Of a DNA stretch of 36,442 nucleotides, positions 1 through 7,977 are shown piece by piece (within the stretch, counting starts at the first letter, position 1; every line of letters starts with the position of its first letter). The stretch lies in assembly GCF_900116445.1 (NCBI RefSeq), contig NZ_FPBH01000057.1, positions 1 through 36,442 on the forward strand, read 5' to 3'. Origin of the DNA: Paraburkholderia aspalathi. GTDB taxonomy: Bacteria > Pseudomonadota > Gammaproteobacteria > Burkholderiales > Burkholderiaceae. Under the pieces are notes generated by a model. It had not been told where the DNA came from. It saw only the letters and a program-made list of their open reading frames with translations, and made no database searches. A program made the position numbers and the translations under genes.

Positions 1-95
1 TCTCTCTTTTATTGCGTTTCGCTACGGTCATCTATGCTCCTGTTGCTGGCAGTCTCCTGCCAAATGACCGTTTACACAAAACTTTTTACACCCTC
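1..95. mobile_element. Possible outer end of an IS256-family insertion sequence
   Basis: Positions 71-95 hold a T/A-rich stretch beginning TTTACACAAAAC and ending TTACACCCTC. This resembles the terminal inverted repeats of IS256 (Mutator-type) elements as I remember them. Just inside it, 48-61 forms a small hairpin with arms GGCAG and CTGCC. The transposase gene would lie to the left, outside the window, so only the end could be present. I see no matching second end elsewhere in the window. The family assignment rests on the terminal motif alone. Confidence 0.35.
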
Positions 96-268
96 TGGTC
101 GCGGCGGTAACTTCGCCCCCTCGACAGGGCAACGGCTTCCTCCGCGAACACAGTCTGAATGTGCAGATTTCTGCACCTTCAAAACAACGGTCAAGAAGGA
201 GATGCTTGATAGTTTGGCCGCAGAACTTTCTTTCGGCCCCCCTGAGCTTCGATTCGAGCCGTTCAAAG

Positions 269-565
269 TCATTTCGGCTCGAGGTTCCATTGCGCGCGCG
301 GCTCCTCCGACCTGGTTACCAGAATACGGTGCTTCTTGTCGCTTCCCATGACACTCGTAGCGGCATTTTTCGCTGCATCCAGCACGGACGCCTTGGTGTC
401 ATCGGTAATCTTGCTATATTCGGCTGGAGGCAACTTAAAGCCAGTGGCGTCGAGTGAGATGGTCCGCCAAAATCCTTCGTTTTTCATTTCATCGTGGAGT
501 TTTTCGTACTTGTCCGCATCACGGTCAACTCCGATTAACTCAACTCGCACAGTGTAATTCGCCAT
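269..565 (-). CDS. DUF2622 family protein
   Basis: A 98-residue protein beginning MANYTVRVEL. Its pattern matches DUF2622: an N-terminal beta strand, then a residue run on Y-E-K-L-H-D-E-M and G-F-R-T-I, a mid-protein L-P-P-A-E-Y motif, and a C-terminal strand with I-L-V-T. The family is small, probably cytoplasmic, and of unknown function as far as I know. I chose the ATG at 565 because a strong ribosome site (GAGGAAAGG) precedes it by 5 bases. A start nine codons further upstream is possible but lacks such a site. It appears intact and monocistronic, lying between the possible IS end and the decayed region. Confidence 0.75.
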   Translation of the reverse strand: MANYTVRVELIGVDRDADKYEKLHDEMKNEGFWRTISLDATGFKLPPAEYSKITDDTKASVLDAAKNAATSVMGSDKKHRILVTRSEEPRAQWNLEPK

Positions 566-725
566 AGTGCCTTTCCTCGATAGGAGTGACAAGCCAAATT
601 GCTCGCCTCGCCATACCTCGGGGCCCTTTTTTCACCTTCAAGAGCGAGGCACAAAATAATTCGGTCACGCGGTGATGACCGTTTAAAAGGCGATGCTACA
701 CAGCGGAACCCTAAAGGAGCTATAC

Positions 726-872
726 ATGCTTACTGAATCCGAACAGATTGCCTTTTTTCGCATCGTGCACTTGCTGTCTGAACTTGCACATGCCGCACTG
801 CCACACGCACCGGGCAAAGATATTGTCCTGAGCGCCGAGAGGCGAAAGCGCTGCGTATATTCATTGGCCTGA
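726..872 (+). CDS. Small hypothetical protein (48 residues)
   Basis: A short open frame starts with ATG five bases after a good ribosome site (AAAGGAGC) and encodes 48 residues beginning MLTESEQIAFF. I do not recognise it. It could be a genuine small protein or the N-terminal stub of a longer gene cut by a rearrangement, since it ends abruptly in an Arg/Lys-rich stretch (AERRKRC). No signal peptide or membrane segment is evident. The support is the ribosome site and a plausible N-terminus only. Confidence 0.3.
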   Translation: MLTESEQIAFFRIVHLLSELAHAALPHAPGKDIVLSAERRKRCVYSLA

Positions 873-899
873 TTTATAGATTCCGGCCATGCCCCTCCG

Positions 900-956
900 A
901 CGGCATATGGCGCATTACACCTTGAATGCAGTATCGAAATGCATGCGCCATGCCGT
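900..956. repeat. Imperfect inverted repeat
   Basis: The arm at 900-914 (ACGGCATATGGCGCA) is nearly complementary to the arm at 944-956 (TGCGCCATGCCGT), with two unpaired bases and a loop of about 29 bases. It lies between the small open frame ending at 872 and the minus-strand fragment ending at 1007. It may be a bidirectional transcription stop or a repeat remnant. No T-run follows. Confidence 0.35.
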
Positions 957-1006
957 ATCTTACTATGGTAGCACCGGAGTAATTCAGGCCAAAGACGCTG
1001 AACTTA

Positions 1007-1327
1007 TCAATCAGGAGCTTTCGGCATTAGCCCGCTGTTCTCGACGATGAGAACAGGGATGAGTGTGACGCCGGCGTCATCCAACTTGTCATACGTACTC
1101 CGTCCCAGGAACGTGACCTCCTTTCCCTCGGAAAGCTCGACCACTGGAAGATGGTATCCGTGACCGACGGAAGGCGGAGAACGGTGCTCAAAACAGTCGG
1201 AGTCCGGCGAGTCAAACGCGTTTGCTCTAGCTTGTACCGGTCTCCGGTACGGCATTTCCACACGCGTCACCTTGTCGAAGCCTGGATTATCCGTAACGAA
1301 CGTCTCAACGCCCGGCTCATTAATCTT
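1007..1327 (-). pseudogene. Unrecognised gene fragment (C-terminal end?)
   Basis: The minus strand is open from 1327 to a stop at 1007 (107 codons). Codons are protein-like: G/C-rich third positions and motifs such as VETFVTDNPGFDKV and VTFLGRSTYDKLDDAGV. The first possible starts inside the frame are GTG at 1270 and ATG at 1255, and neither has a convincing ribosome site. The frame begins right after the truncated end of the Gfo/Idh/MocA pseudogene, so I read it as part of another gene joined there by a rearrangement. I do not recognise the family. It could instead be a chance open frame. Confidence 0.35.
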
Positions 1328-1351
1328 TCACAACTCGAACCGCCCCTGCAC

Positions 1352-2398
1352 TCACCCCACATCACCTCTCCACATCCCGATTGCGCTAGAGTGAAGCCCG
1401 CAACCAGTTGACAGATTCGCCGATTCCAGCACACTCGCGCCAAATTCACGTGGCGCCAGCCGTTCATATTCCGCCGGAATCGTCAACTCGATCAGCGACT
1501 GGCGGTCACCCCGCGCGATTTCGATGCGGTTGAAGGCATCGCCGAAGCTGGTGGTGTTCCAGATTTTCGCGTCGCCCTTGCTGCCTGTCACGTCGAGCTG
1601 CATACCGAAACTATTGCGCTTTGCGGCCTCGATATGGACCGTCAGCACGGCGCCATTGGCGAAAGTGCCCGCCAGCACGACCTGGTCCGCACTCGTATGC
1701 GGGAATGTTTCACCGCTTTCTATCAGCGTGACTTCCTTGAACTGATTGACAGTCAGCGCCGACAGGCTCTGAGGATAGCCGACCATCGTCGTGAACAAGG
1801 CGTCCAGGAAGTGGCCGCCGTATATCGACAGCAGGCTGGAGAAGTTCTTTTCGGGGATCGTGAAATACAGTGAAGCGGGCCGCTCACGCCTGAAGTACTC
1901 GACGCTCACGTGCAGGCACACCGAACGGACTTCGCCAATCTCGCCCTGCTCCAGCAGATCGCGCACATAGCGGTAGCCCGGATTGAGCCGTCGTTGCAGA
2001 CCGACGACGGTGCGCACGCCCGCCTTGTCGGTCAGCGCAAGCAGCTCTTTCGACAACTCCGTGCTCGGCGTCAGCGGCCATTCACAGTAGACGTCTTTAC
2101 CCGCCTCGATGGCCGCGTGAATGCCCTATTCGTGCTGGACCGCGGGCGTCAACACAAGGACGAGATCGACTTCCGGATGCGACACCAGCTCTTGCAACGA
2201 GGCTGCCGCGTATTTGAATCCATGCCGCTCGACCAGCGCTGCCGCTTTTTCCGCGCTGCGGCTGTACACGGCGATCAGTTCATATTCCGGCAGCAGTTTC
2301 AGCGAAGGCAGGTGCCCATATTCCGACCAGTTGCCGAGCCCAACAACGCCGACCCTGATTTTGCCGGAGCCTGTAGCTCGACTGATGATACTGTTCAC
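1352..2398 (-). pseudogene. Gfo/Idh/MocA-family NAD(P)-dependent oxidoreductase, broken by an amber codon
   Basis: Coding starts at GTG 2398 after the ribosome site GGAGAG. The N-terminal Rossmann fold shows V-G-V-V-G-L-G-N-W followed by SLKLLPEYELIAVYS, typical of sugar/inositol-type dehydrogenases. The frame stops at TAG (2126-2128). The same frame then continues without a gap through the family motif (AIEAGKDVYCEWPLT) and the C-terminal substrate domain, to a stop at 1352. A CAG-to-TAG change would explain it. The last residues after about 1420 no longer resemble the family, so the 3' end also looks truncated and fused to unrelated sequence. Relatives reduce or oxidise sugars or cyclitols with NAD(P); the substrate here is unknown. 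Confidence 0.8.
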
Positions 2399-2557
2399 AA
2401 GAACTCTCCAGTTTGACGCTGCGCAGACCATCTGTGCAGCGACAGGCCAATAGTAGAGTTCAGGCGATTGGAGATAAACAGGCTGATGTTCCGATCATTT
2501 CGGATACTTCAGTCGTGTGTCGCGGTTTTCTAGCTCATTCTTTGCCGCCCCTGCGGG

Positions 2558-3442
2558 TCAGATCCTTAGGTTCTCGCTGACGTAGTCGATAAAGACGCGC
2601 AGCTTCGGCGAGGCGTAACGGTTTGCCGGCCACAAGATCCAGAAGGTGACGGTCTGGTCGATAAAATCATCGAGCACGATCTGTAGCGCACCGCTCGCCA
2701 GAGCATCGCGCACCAGGAAGGTCGGCACGAAGGCGAGCCCCTTGTTCTGAAGCGCCAGAAAGCCCAGCACTTCAACGGTGTTGGCAACGAACGTTTGCGG
2801 CAACTCCGGCTCCGCCTCCGAAGGAGCGAGTCGAAACGGCCAGCGCTCCAGCTTGCCGCTCACGGGAAATTTATGCAGCAGACAGGCGTGCTTAACGAGT
2901 TCGGACGGATGTTTAGGTACGCCGTACTTCTCGAGATAGCCGGGCGAAGCGACCAGCACCTGGGCGCAGGAGCCGAGGCGCCGCGACACCAGCCTCGAGT
3001 CGTGCTGCTCGCCCGTGCGTATGACCGCATCGAAGCCTTCCTCTATGATGTCCACCATACGATCGGACAGATCGACGTCGAGTTCGATGTCCGGGTATTG
3101 CAGCATGAAACCGTCCAGCGCCGGCATGATCAGCTCGAACAGTTGCGGCGTGCTGATCCGCAATCTGCCGCGCGGACTGCCGGCAACATCGGACAGTTCG
3201 GCTTCCGCCGCTTCGAACTCGCCGAGGATGCGCCGGCACCGTTCCAGGAATAACGCCCCTTCGGCCGTCAGCGTGATGCTGCGCGTGCTGCGGTGAAAGA
3301 GCCGCACGCCGAGGCGCGTCTCGGTGCGCGCAACGCTTTTGCCGACCGCCGAAGACGATACGCCGAGCAAACGCCCCGCCTCCGTAAAACTGCGGGTTTC
3401 CGCCACCTGCACGAATACCGAAATACCGGTGAGGCTGTCCAT
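2558..3442 (-). CDS. LysR-family transcriptional regulator
   Basis: Full-length LysR regulator of 294 residues. Residues 1-60 form the winged helix-turn-helix (FTEAGRLLGVSSSAVGKSVA; RLFHRSTRSITLT). The effector-binding domain follows from about residue 90 and opens with RLRISTPQLF. It is divergent from the Old Yellow Enzyme gene at 3788, the usual arrangement for a LysR protein and its target, so it probably senses an electrophile or related small molecule and controls that gene. The start is ATG at 3442. Ligand and target are inferred from position only. Confidence 0.95.
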   Translation of the reverse strand: MDSLTGISVFVQVAETRSFTEAGRLLGVSSSAVGKSVARTETRLGVRLFHRSTRSITLTAEGALFLERCRRILGEFEAAEAELSDVAGSPRGRLRISTPQLFELIMPALDGFMLQYPDIELDVDLSDRMVDIIEEGFDAVIRTGEQHDSRLVSRRLGSCAQVLVASPGYLEKYGVPKHPSELVKHACLLHKFPVSGKLERWPFRLAPSEAEPELPQTFVANTVEVLGFLALQNKGLAFVPTFLVRDALASGALQIVLDDFIDQTVTFWILWPANRYASPKLRVFIDYVSENLRI

Positions 3443-3473
3443 CCCTGCATCCTGATGTCATTTAAGGACACAC

Positions 3474-3702
3474 TTGTCCCATATGACGGATACCTTAGCC
3501 TTATTCTCTGAAGTCCGCAAATCGGGTGCAACCCATTCGACAGCGCACTACTCCGTGCCAGCGGCAACGCAGTACCCGTTCCGGGACTATGCCAGCCGAT
3601 GCGCTTCCACATATCCACGATGGCGCAGTCAGCCGGCTGCAGCGAACGGACCAATTTCGGATGTTTTTGTCCCATATGTTCGGAACCCTAGCCTATTTTT
3701 CT
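3474..3702 (+). repeat. Duplicated promoter-like motif between LysR and the OYE gene
   Basis: Two same-direction copies of a motif starting TTGTCCCATATG occur at 3474 and 3667, 193 bases apart. Similarity continues past the identical 12 bases: each copy next shows CGGA, then A-C-C, then TAGCCT, then a T-rich stretch. TTGTCC and TAGCCT are 16 bases apart in both copies. This could be a duplicated promoter or a pair of LysR-binding sites controlling the OYE gene. The 160 bases between them show nothing else recognisable. Confidence 0.5.
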
Positions 3703-3787
3703 TATCCCGATCCATCCATACACTGTTCGTCGAGGTCGAAAGCCCGCCATTGATAAAGCGTCACCAGCCACCAATCTCGAGGAAGTC

Positions 3788-4897
3788 ATGTCCAAACTTC
3801 ATTCCGCAGTCAAAGTCGGTCCTTACCAATTTGCCCATCGTGTAGTGCTGGCTCCGCTCACCCGCATGCGTGCCGAACAAGGCGCCCGGCCCGGCCCGTT
3901 GATGGCCGAGTACTATGCCCAGCGCACGTCGGAAGGCGGTTTCCTGATCGGTGAAGCCACCATCGCAGCAGCCAACGGCAACGGCTACCTCGGTGCGCCT
4001 GGCCTCTATGACGACAGCCAGATTGCCGGCTGGAAGCAGGTTACAGATGCCGTGCACGCCAAAGGCGGCCGCATCTTCCTGCAGCTGTATCACGCCGGGC
4101 GCCAGTCCAACAGCCAGTTGCAGCCGGGCGGCGTGGAGCCGGTGGCGCCTTCCGCTGTGCCGCACGGTGGCGTTGCCTACACCGAAGCAGGCTGGATTCC
4201 GAACACGCCGAGCCGCTCGCTGACCATCCCCGAAATCGCCGAGCTGGTGGAGAGCTTCCGTACGGCCGCGATTCGCGGCAAAGAGGCCGGCTTCGACGGC
4301 GTCGAACTGCACGCCGCCAATGGTTACCTGTTCGATCAGTTCCTGCAGGACGGCAGCAACAAGCGCACCGACATCTACGGCGGCTCGTTCGAAAACCGCA
4401 CCCGCTTCCTGATCGAAGCCACCCAGGCCGTCATCTCGGTGTGGGGCAGCGATCGCGTGGCCGTGCGCCTCGGCCCGAGCGGCAGTTTTGGTGATATGTC
4501 CGACAGCGACCCGACCGCCCTCTTCACTTACGTCGCGCAAGAACTGACCAAGCTGAACCTGGCCTATCTGCATCTGATAGAGCCGCGTGTGCAAGGCAAT
4601 GTGGATGACGAGAGCAAGGATCCGAACCCGGTCGCCGCGCAACTGATCCGCAAGCACTACAAAGGCATCATCATCGCTGCCGGCGGCTTCAAGGGTCACA
4701 CAGCGGAAGCCATTCTGCAGGCAGGTGATGCCGACCTCGTTGCATTCGGCCGCGACTTCATCGCCAACCCTGATCTGCCTGCGCGCCTGCGCCTTCAGTT
4801 GCCGCTGAACCCGTATGACCGCCCCAGTTTCTTCGGTGGCACAGACGTCGGCTATACCGACTACCCGTTCTATAGCGACGACACGATAGCAGCGTAA
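3788..4897 (+). CDS. nemA: Old Yellow Enzyme-type alkene reductase (FMN, NAD(P)H)
   Basis: A 369-residue TIM-barrel flavoenzyme of the Old Yellow Enzyme family, the usual length. Visible signatures are the N-terminal VVLAPLTRMRA, the active-site HAANGY (His175, Asn178, Tyr180; the pair that binds the phenolate or carbonyl oxygen), RTDIYGGSFENR at 193-204 and the FMN-phosphate region AAGGF and FGRDFIANPDLP. Such enzymes reduce activated C=C bonds and nitro groups of electrophiles in the cytoplasm. A ribosome site (GAGGAAG) precedes the ATG. The divergent LysR is the likely regulator. The downstream MFS and aldo/keto reductase genes, now broken, probably belonged to the same operon. The exact physiological substrate is unknown; N-ethylmaleimide reductase is the closest named relative by motif. 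Confidence 0.93.
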   Translation: MSKLHSAVKVGPYQFAHRVVLAPLTRMRAEQGARPGPLMAEYYAQRTSEGGFLIGEATIAAANGNGYLGAPGLYDDSQIAGWKQVTDAVHAKGGRIFLQLYHAGRQSNSQLQPGGVEPVAPSAVPHGGVAYTEAGWIPNTPSRSLTIPEIAELVESFRTAAIRGKEAGFDGVELHAANGYLFDQFLQDGSNKRTDIYGGSFENRTRFLIEATQAVISVWGSDRVAVRLGPSGSFGDMSDSDPTALFTYVAQELTKLNLAYLHLIEPRVQGNVDDESKDPNPVAAQLIRKHYKGIIIAAGGFKGHTAEAILQAGDADLVAFGRDFIANPDLPARLRLQLPLNPYDRPSFFGGTDVGYTDYPFYSDDTIAA

Positions 4898-4910
4898 GCC
4901 GGAGCACACG

Positions 4911-5962
4911 ATGACCTCCGCGGCCAGCCTATTTCTCTTGCACCACTTTGCTGGCCGGCGCCAGGAACGTTCGCGGTCGGCACCCGAACTTCATGATTAC
5001 CGGCCTGCTGCCTGACATTGCCGCAGACCTGCATACCAGCATTGTCGCCACGGGCCAGCTCGTCACGGTATTTGCCTTGGCTTACGCACTCAGCTCGCCG
5101 GTCCTGGCGACGCTGACTGGCGCACTCCATCGGCGCACGCTGATGATCCTGTCGCTGTCTGCCTTCACGGTGGCGAACATCATCGCCTGGCTGCCCAGAG
5201 CTATTGGGAATTGATGCCGGCGCACATCCTGGTCGCCGCGGCCACGGCAGATCTGCTGCTCGGCCTGCCGCGCAGCATCGGTGCTGGATTGCCGGTTGCC
5301 ACGCTGCGCGAGCGTATCCAGGTCGCGCGCCAGCCGGTCATTCTGATGAACTTGCTCGCCACCACGCGTTGGGCGACGGGCGCCTACACGATCTACACGT
5401 ACCTTGCGCCATTTGTCGCGAGGACCACGCCGTTGCACGGGGCGGCTACGTCCTGCTCACCTAGGGCGTTGCGGCGGCCATCGGCGGCAACGCAGTGGAT
5501 CGCCTCGGTCCGAGCCGCGTAATCATCCCCTGCCTGAGCGTGACAATCCTCGCGTTCTCACTCCTGTCGGCGAGCGTGCACTGGGTGCCCACGACGTTGG
5601 CGCCGTTCCCCGTTCTGAGCGGCGTCGTGGCTTGGGGCATTGCGCACTGGCCCTTCTACCCCGCGCAACAAGCAGGGGGCACCAACATTGCCGGCCTGCG
5701 CGGCACGCCAATTTCCTTGTCGCTGAACGCTTCGTTCATGTATCTCAGCTATTCGCTCGGGGCCGCACTCGGTTCCCTGACACTGAGTTTCACCTCGATG
5801 GACAACCTGGGTTGGATCGCCGCTCTCTGCAAAGTCGCGGCGCTGACTCTGACAGCCAGCATCGGCAAGCATCTGGCCCAGGCGCAAAAGGAGGCGATTC
5901 ACTGCCGCATAAGGTATCCGCTACCGCGAGGCAGACATTTGCGGCAGTTCACAGGGAGCTGA
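4911..5962 (+). pseudogene. MFS transporter, broken by several frameshifts
   Basis: An ATG at 4911 follows a good ribosome site (GGAGCACACG) 13 bases after the OYE gene. Recognisable MFS segments appear in three different frames: TM1-3 from about 4985 (FMITGLLPDIAADLHTS, VFALAYALSSPVLATL), the middle from about 5211 (MPAHILVAAATADLLLGLP), and the C-terminal half from about 5495 (NIAGLRGTPISLSLNASFM). At least three frame changes separate them, and part of the middle seems to be missing. When intact it would have been an AraJ/DHA1-type inner-membrane drug or sugar efflux permease of about 390 residues. It should not make a functional protein. Confidence 0.75.
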
Positions 5963-6121
5963 TCGGTCACTCACGGCCATATGTCAAGCCGAGATTATTT
6001 GCTTCGGATGCCTTAGGTGTCTCTGACGAAAATGCTGAGGCCGGGACGGCCAGCTTCCAAGCGGCACTATCCGTGTCCCGGCGAGTAGTGCATCGCTCAA
6101 ACACAAGCAGTAAAGGCGAAC

Positions 6122-6276
6122 ATGAATATCCCACACCCTACTTTCAAAATTGGCGGCGACACGGAAATCAGGCAGCTCGGATTTGGCGCGATGCGAATCA
6201 CCGGTCCTGGCATCTGGGGGGGCGCCCACTGATCGGTCCGAAGCCATCCGCGTGCTGCGTCGCCTTCCCCCACTGA
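6122..6276 (+). pseudogene. Aldo/keto reductase, 5' fragment
   Basis: The ATG at 6122 begins an aldo/keto reductase N-terminus: FKIGGDTEIRQLGFGAMRIT, then GPGIWGG. The frame shifts within a run of six G around 6216 and hits a stop. The next motif (TDRSEAIRVLRRLPPL) is readable in another frame, and homology ends near 6276. The catalytic Asp, Tyr, Lys and His region is gone, so this is a dead stub of a normally 280-300 residue NADPH oxidoreductase. Its place after the OYE and MFS genes suggests it was the last gene of that operon. Confidence 0.7.
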
Positions 6277-6387
6277 AAGCGACAATACTCGCGCGCAGCA
6301 CATCTGAGGACAGGAGTCGGAACGCGATCCATAACGAAACGCGGGTGTCCGATCCCATGCAGTCAATCATGCTTAAACAAGACAACT

Positions 6388-7080
6388 TCACTGGCCCATT
6401 CGCTTCAGTCTGGCCTGTAGCGATGCCCTAACGTGCGAGCGCGCCATTTCCTCTGCAGCGCGCGAATCGCGACGCTCTATCGCAGCAACCAGTGCCTGAT
6501 GCTCCCTTTCCGCCGCAGGCGCCCGACCATCAATAGTTAGGCTAGTCGGACCCAACAAATCGATAGATCCATGAATCGAATTTAATGTCTTTAGCAAATA
6601 TCGATTGTGCCCGCTCCGGTGAAGCGTCTGATGGAAAAGCCTGTTGTTCGAAACGAGATCTGCCACGTTATCGAGCAGCGTTTCATCTCGATTTGCAATC
6701 TCGCGAAGCATGGCAAGCTCGACCGGAGTTGCAAATCGCGCAGCTAACGCTGCTGCCGCACCTTCCAGTATTTCACGCATAGCGTACAGCTCATGGACCT
6801 CCTCGATACTGATCCGTGTGACGATCATGCCTCGGGTGGCGTCGAAGGTCACAAGGTTCTCTCCCTCAAGACGGCCAAGCGCCTCACGCACAGGTGTGCG
6901 ACTCACGCCAAGCTGTTTTGCGAGATCGATTTCACGCATGCGTTCACCGGCCGTGAGCGACCCGTCGCGAATGGCTTCGCGTAGCTTACGGTAGACGAAT
7001 TCACTTCGAGGAAGTGAAGGATCGTCGAGAGATGCAGAGTCGTCGAAATTCAATGAATCTTTTCCAGAGAGCTTGACCAC
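6388..7080 (-). CDS. GntR-family (FCD subfamily) transcriptional regulator
   Basis: A 230-residue regulator. Residues about 27-95 form the GntR winged helix (LAKQLGVSRTPVREALGRLE, then TRGMIVTRIS). Residues about 100-225 form the all-helical FCD ligand domain with its metal/ligand residues (the D-E-T-L stretch, NRLFHQTLHRSGHN, and a late H in REHQALVAAI). FCD regulators usually respond to small carboxylic acids and bind sites of the type TNGTNNACNA. The GTG at 7080 has no strong ribosome site, and a start some residues downstream is possible. It lies just downstream of the tcuB remnant and MFS permease on the same strand, so it probably controls that carboxylate-related set. Confidence 0.92.
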   Translation of the reverse strand: MVKLSGKDSLNFDDSASLDDPSLPRSEFVYRKLREAIRDGSLTAGERMREIDLAKQLGVSRTPVREALGRLEGENLVTFDATRGMIVTRISIEEVHELYAMREILEGAAAALAARFATPVELAMLREIANRDETLLDNVADLVSNNRLFHQTLHRSGHNRYLLKTLNSIHGSIDLLGPTSLTIDGRAPAAEREHQALVAAIERRDSRAAEEMARSHVRASLQARLKRMGQ

Positions 7081-7195
7081 ATGCTTCGCTAGCGCAATTG
7101 TAGGAAACTTGTAAGTCTCGTGGTTTATAGATGAGTCCGTGACCGCCCCGACCGCGGACCACCTTCGGTTTTACAAACTTACGCTTCTCGACCGC

Positions 7196-7943
7196 TCACT
7201 TCAGCAATCCAGCACTGCGAAAAACACCACGCGAGAATTTGCTAAATGGCAGTATCGCGAACAATGCAACCACGAAACCCAAATGAATAGCGAGTGCATT
7301 CGGCACGGTGGCTATGGTATGCAATGCAAGCAACACGATCCTGTTGCCGAAGTCAACTGCAGTAACGCAATGAAAGACCTATGGAATTGTTGTCGGCCCG
7401 GATCGTCGTGCAATGGAAACCGTCTCACGTCGAACCGCAACAAATCCAATGATTCGACAATCAGCGTCGACGTCGCCGAATACACCCGGATTCACTGGAA
7501 CGCTCATCGCCGCGTAGGTAGCCCAACAATCGAACGGACAATAATACCCCGTTGCCACACAGGTCGCTGCGAAACATAACATGAACCCGTAAAGCATACA
7601 GTAATGCAAGTAACATCTCGCAAGAGAAAATGAATCGCTTTCGTAATTGCATCCACCGTCGTGCGCACGGCTGAGACGACCCAAAGCGAGAATGCCGCAT
7701 CTAGCTTCCTCAACCGCGGGAACCCGAACAGATCCGGCGACTGCACACGCCAGAACTGCCTCATACCGGTGCCCAGTCTGGCGATGTCGAAACGCCAAAT
7801 ATCAGCGCGAGCACGCGGTGGGAAGCGAGCGCGTAGAAGTCCGCGGCCTGCACGAACTCCAATAAAAAGCCGTGCAGCCAACTCCTGCAGCACGAACACC
7901 GCCAAGCCATATAGTCGCCGCCAATTGTCAGCACTTCTACCAT
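7196..7943 (-). pseudogene. tcuB: tcuB/citB (tricarballylate utilisation protein B) remnant
   Basis: Pieces of a TcuB/CitB protein are readable on the minus strand in changing frames. In gene order they are FVQAADFYALASHRVLALIF (near 7850), LARCYLHYCMLYGFMLCFAA then TCVATGYY (7560-7650), AAMSVPVNPGVFGDV, LTSATG (about 7360), and finally ALAIHLGFVVALFAILPFSK ending in a stop at 7196. TcuB is a membrane Fe-S and haem protein that reoxidises TcuA during tricarballylate or citrate-related oxidation. Here the N-terminal iron-sulfur domain (roughly 110 residues) is missing and there are several frameshifts, so it is non-functional. No tcuA is present. The family call rests on my recognition of the motifs. 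Confidence 0.75.
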
Positions 7944-7977
7944 GCGGTCTCCGCAATCGCTCTACTTACAGAGAGGT

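Noticed and set aside
3761..4909. Minus-strand open frame of 382 codons opposite the OYE gene
   Set aside because: It is an antisense shadow of a GC-rich gene; the plus strand encodes an intact, clearly recognisable enzyme with a ribosome site.
5404..6276. Plus-strand open frame of 290 codons across the MFS and AKR remnants
   Set aside because: Its translation is Arg/His-rich and matches no family, while MFS and aldo/keto reductase motifs are readable in other frames.
7139..7579. Plus-strand frame of 146 codons
   Set aside because: It lies antisense to the tcuB remnant, whose motifs explain the sequence.
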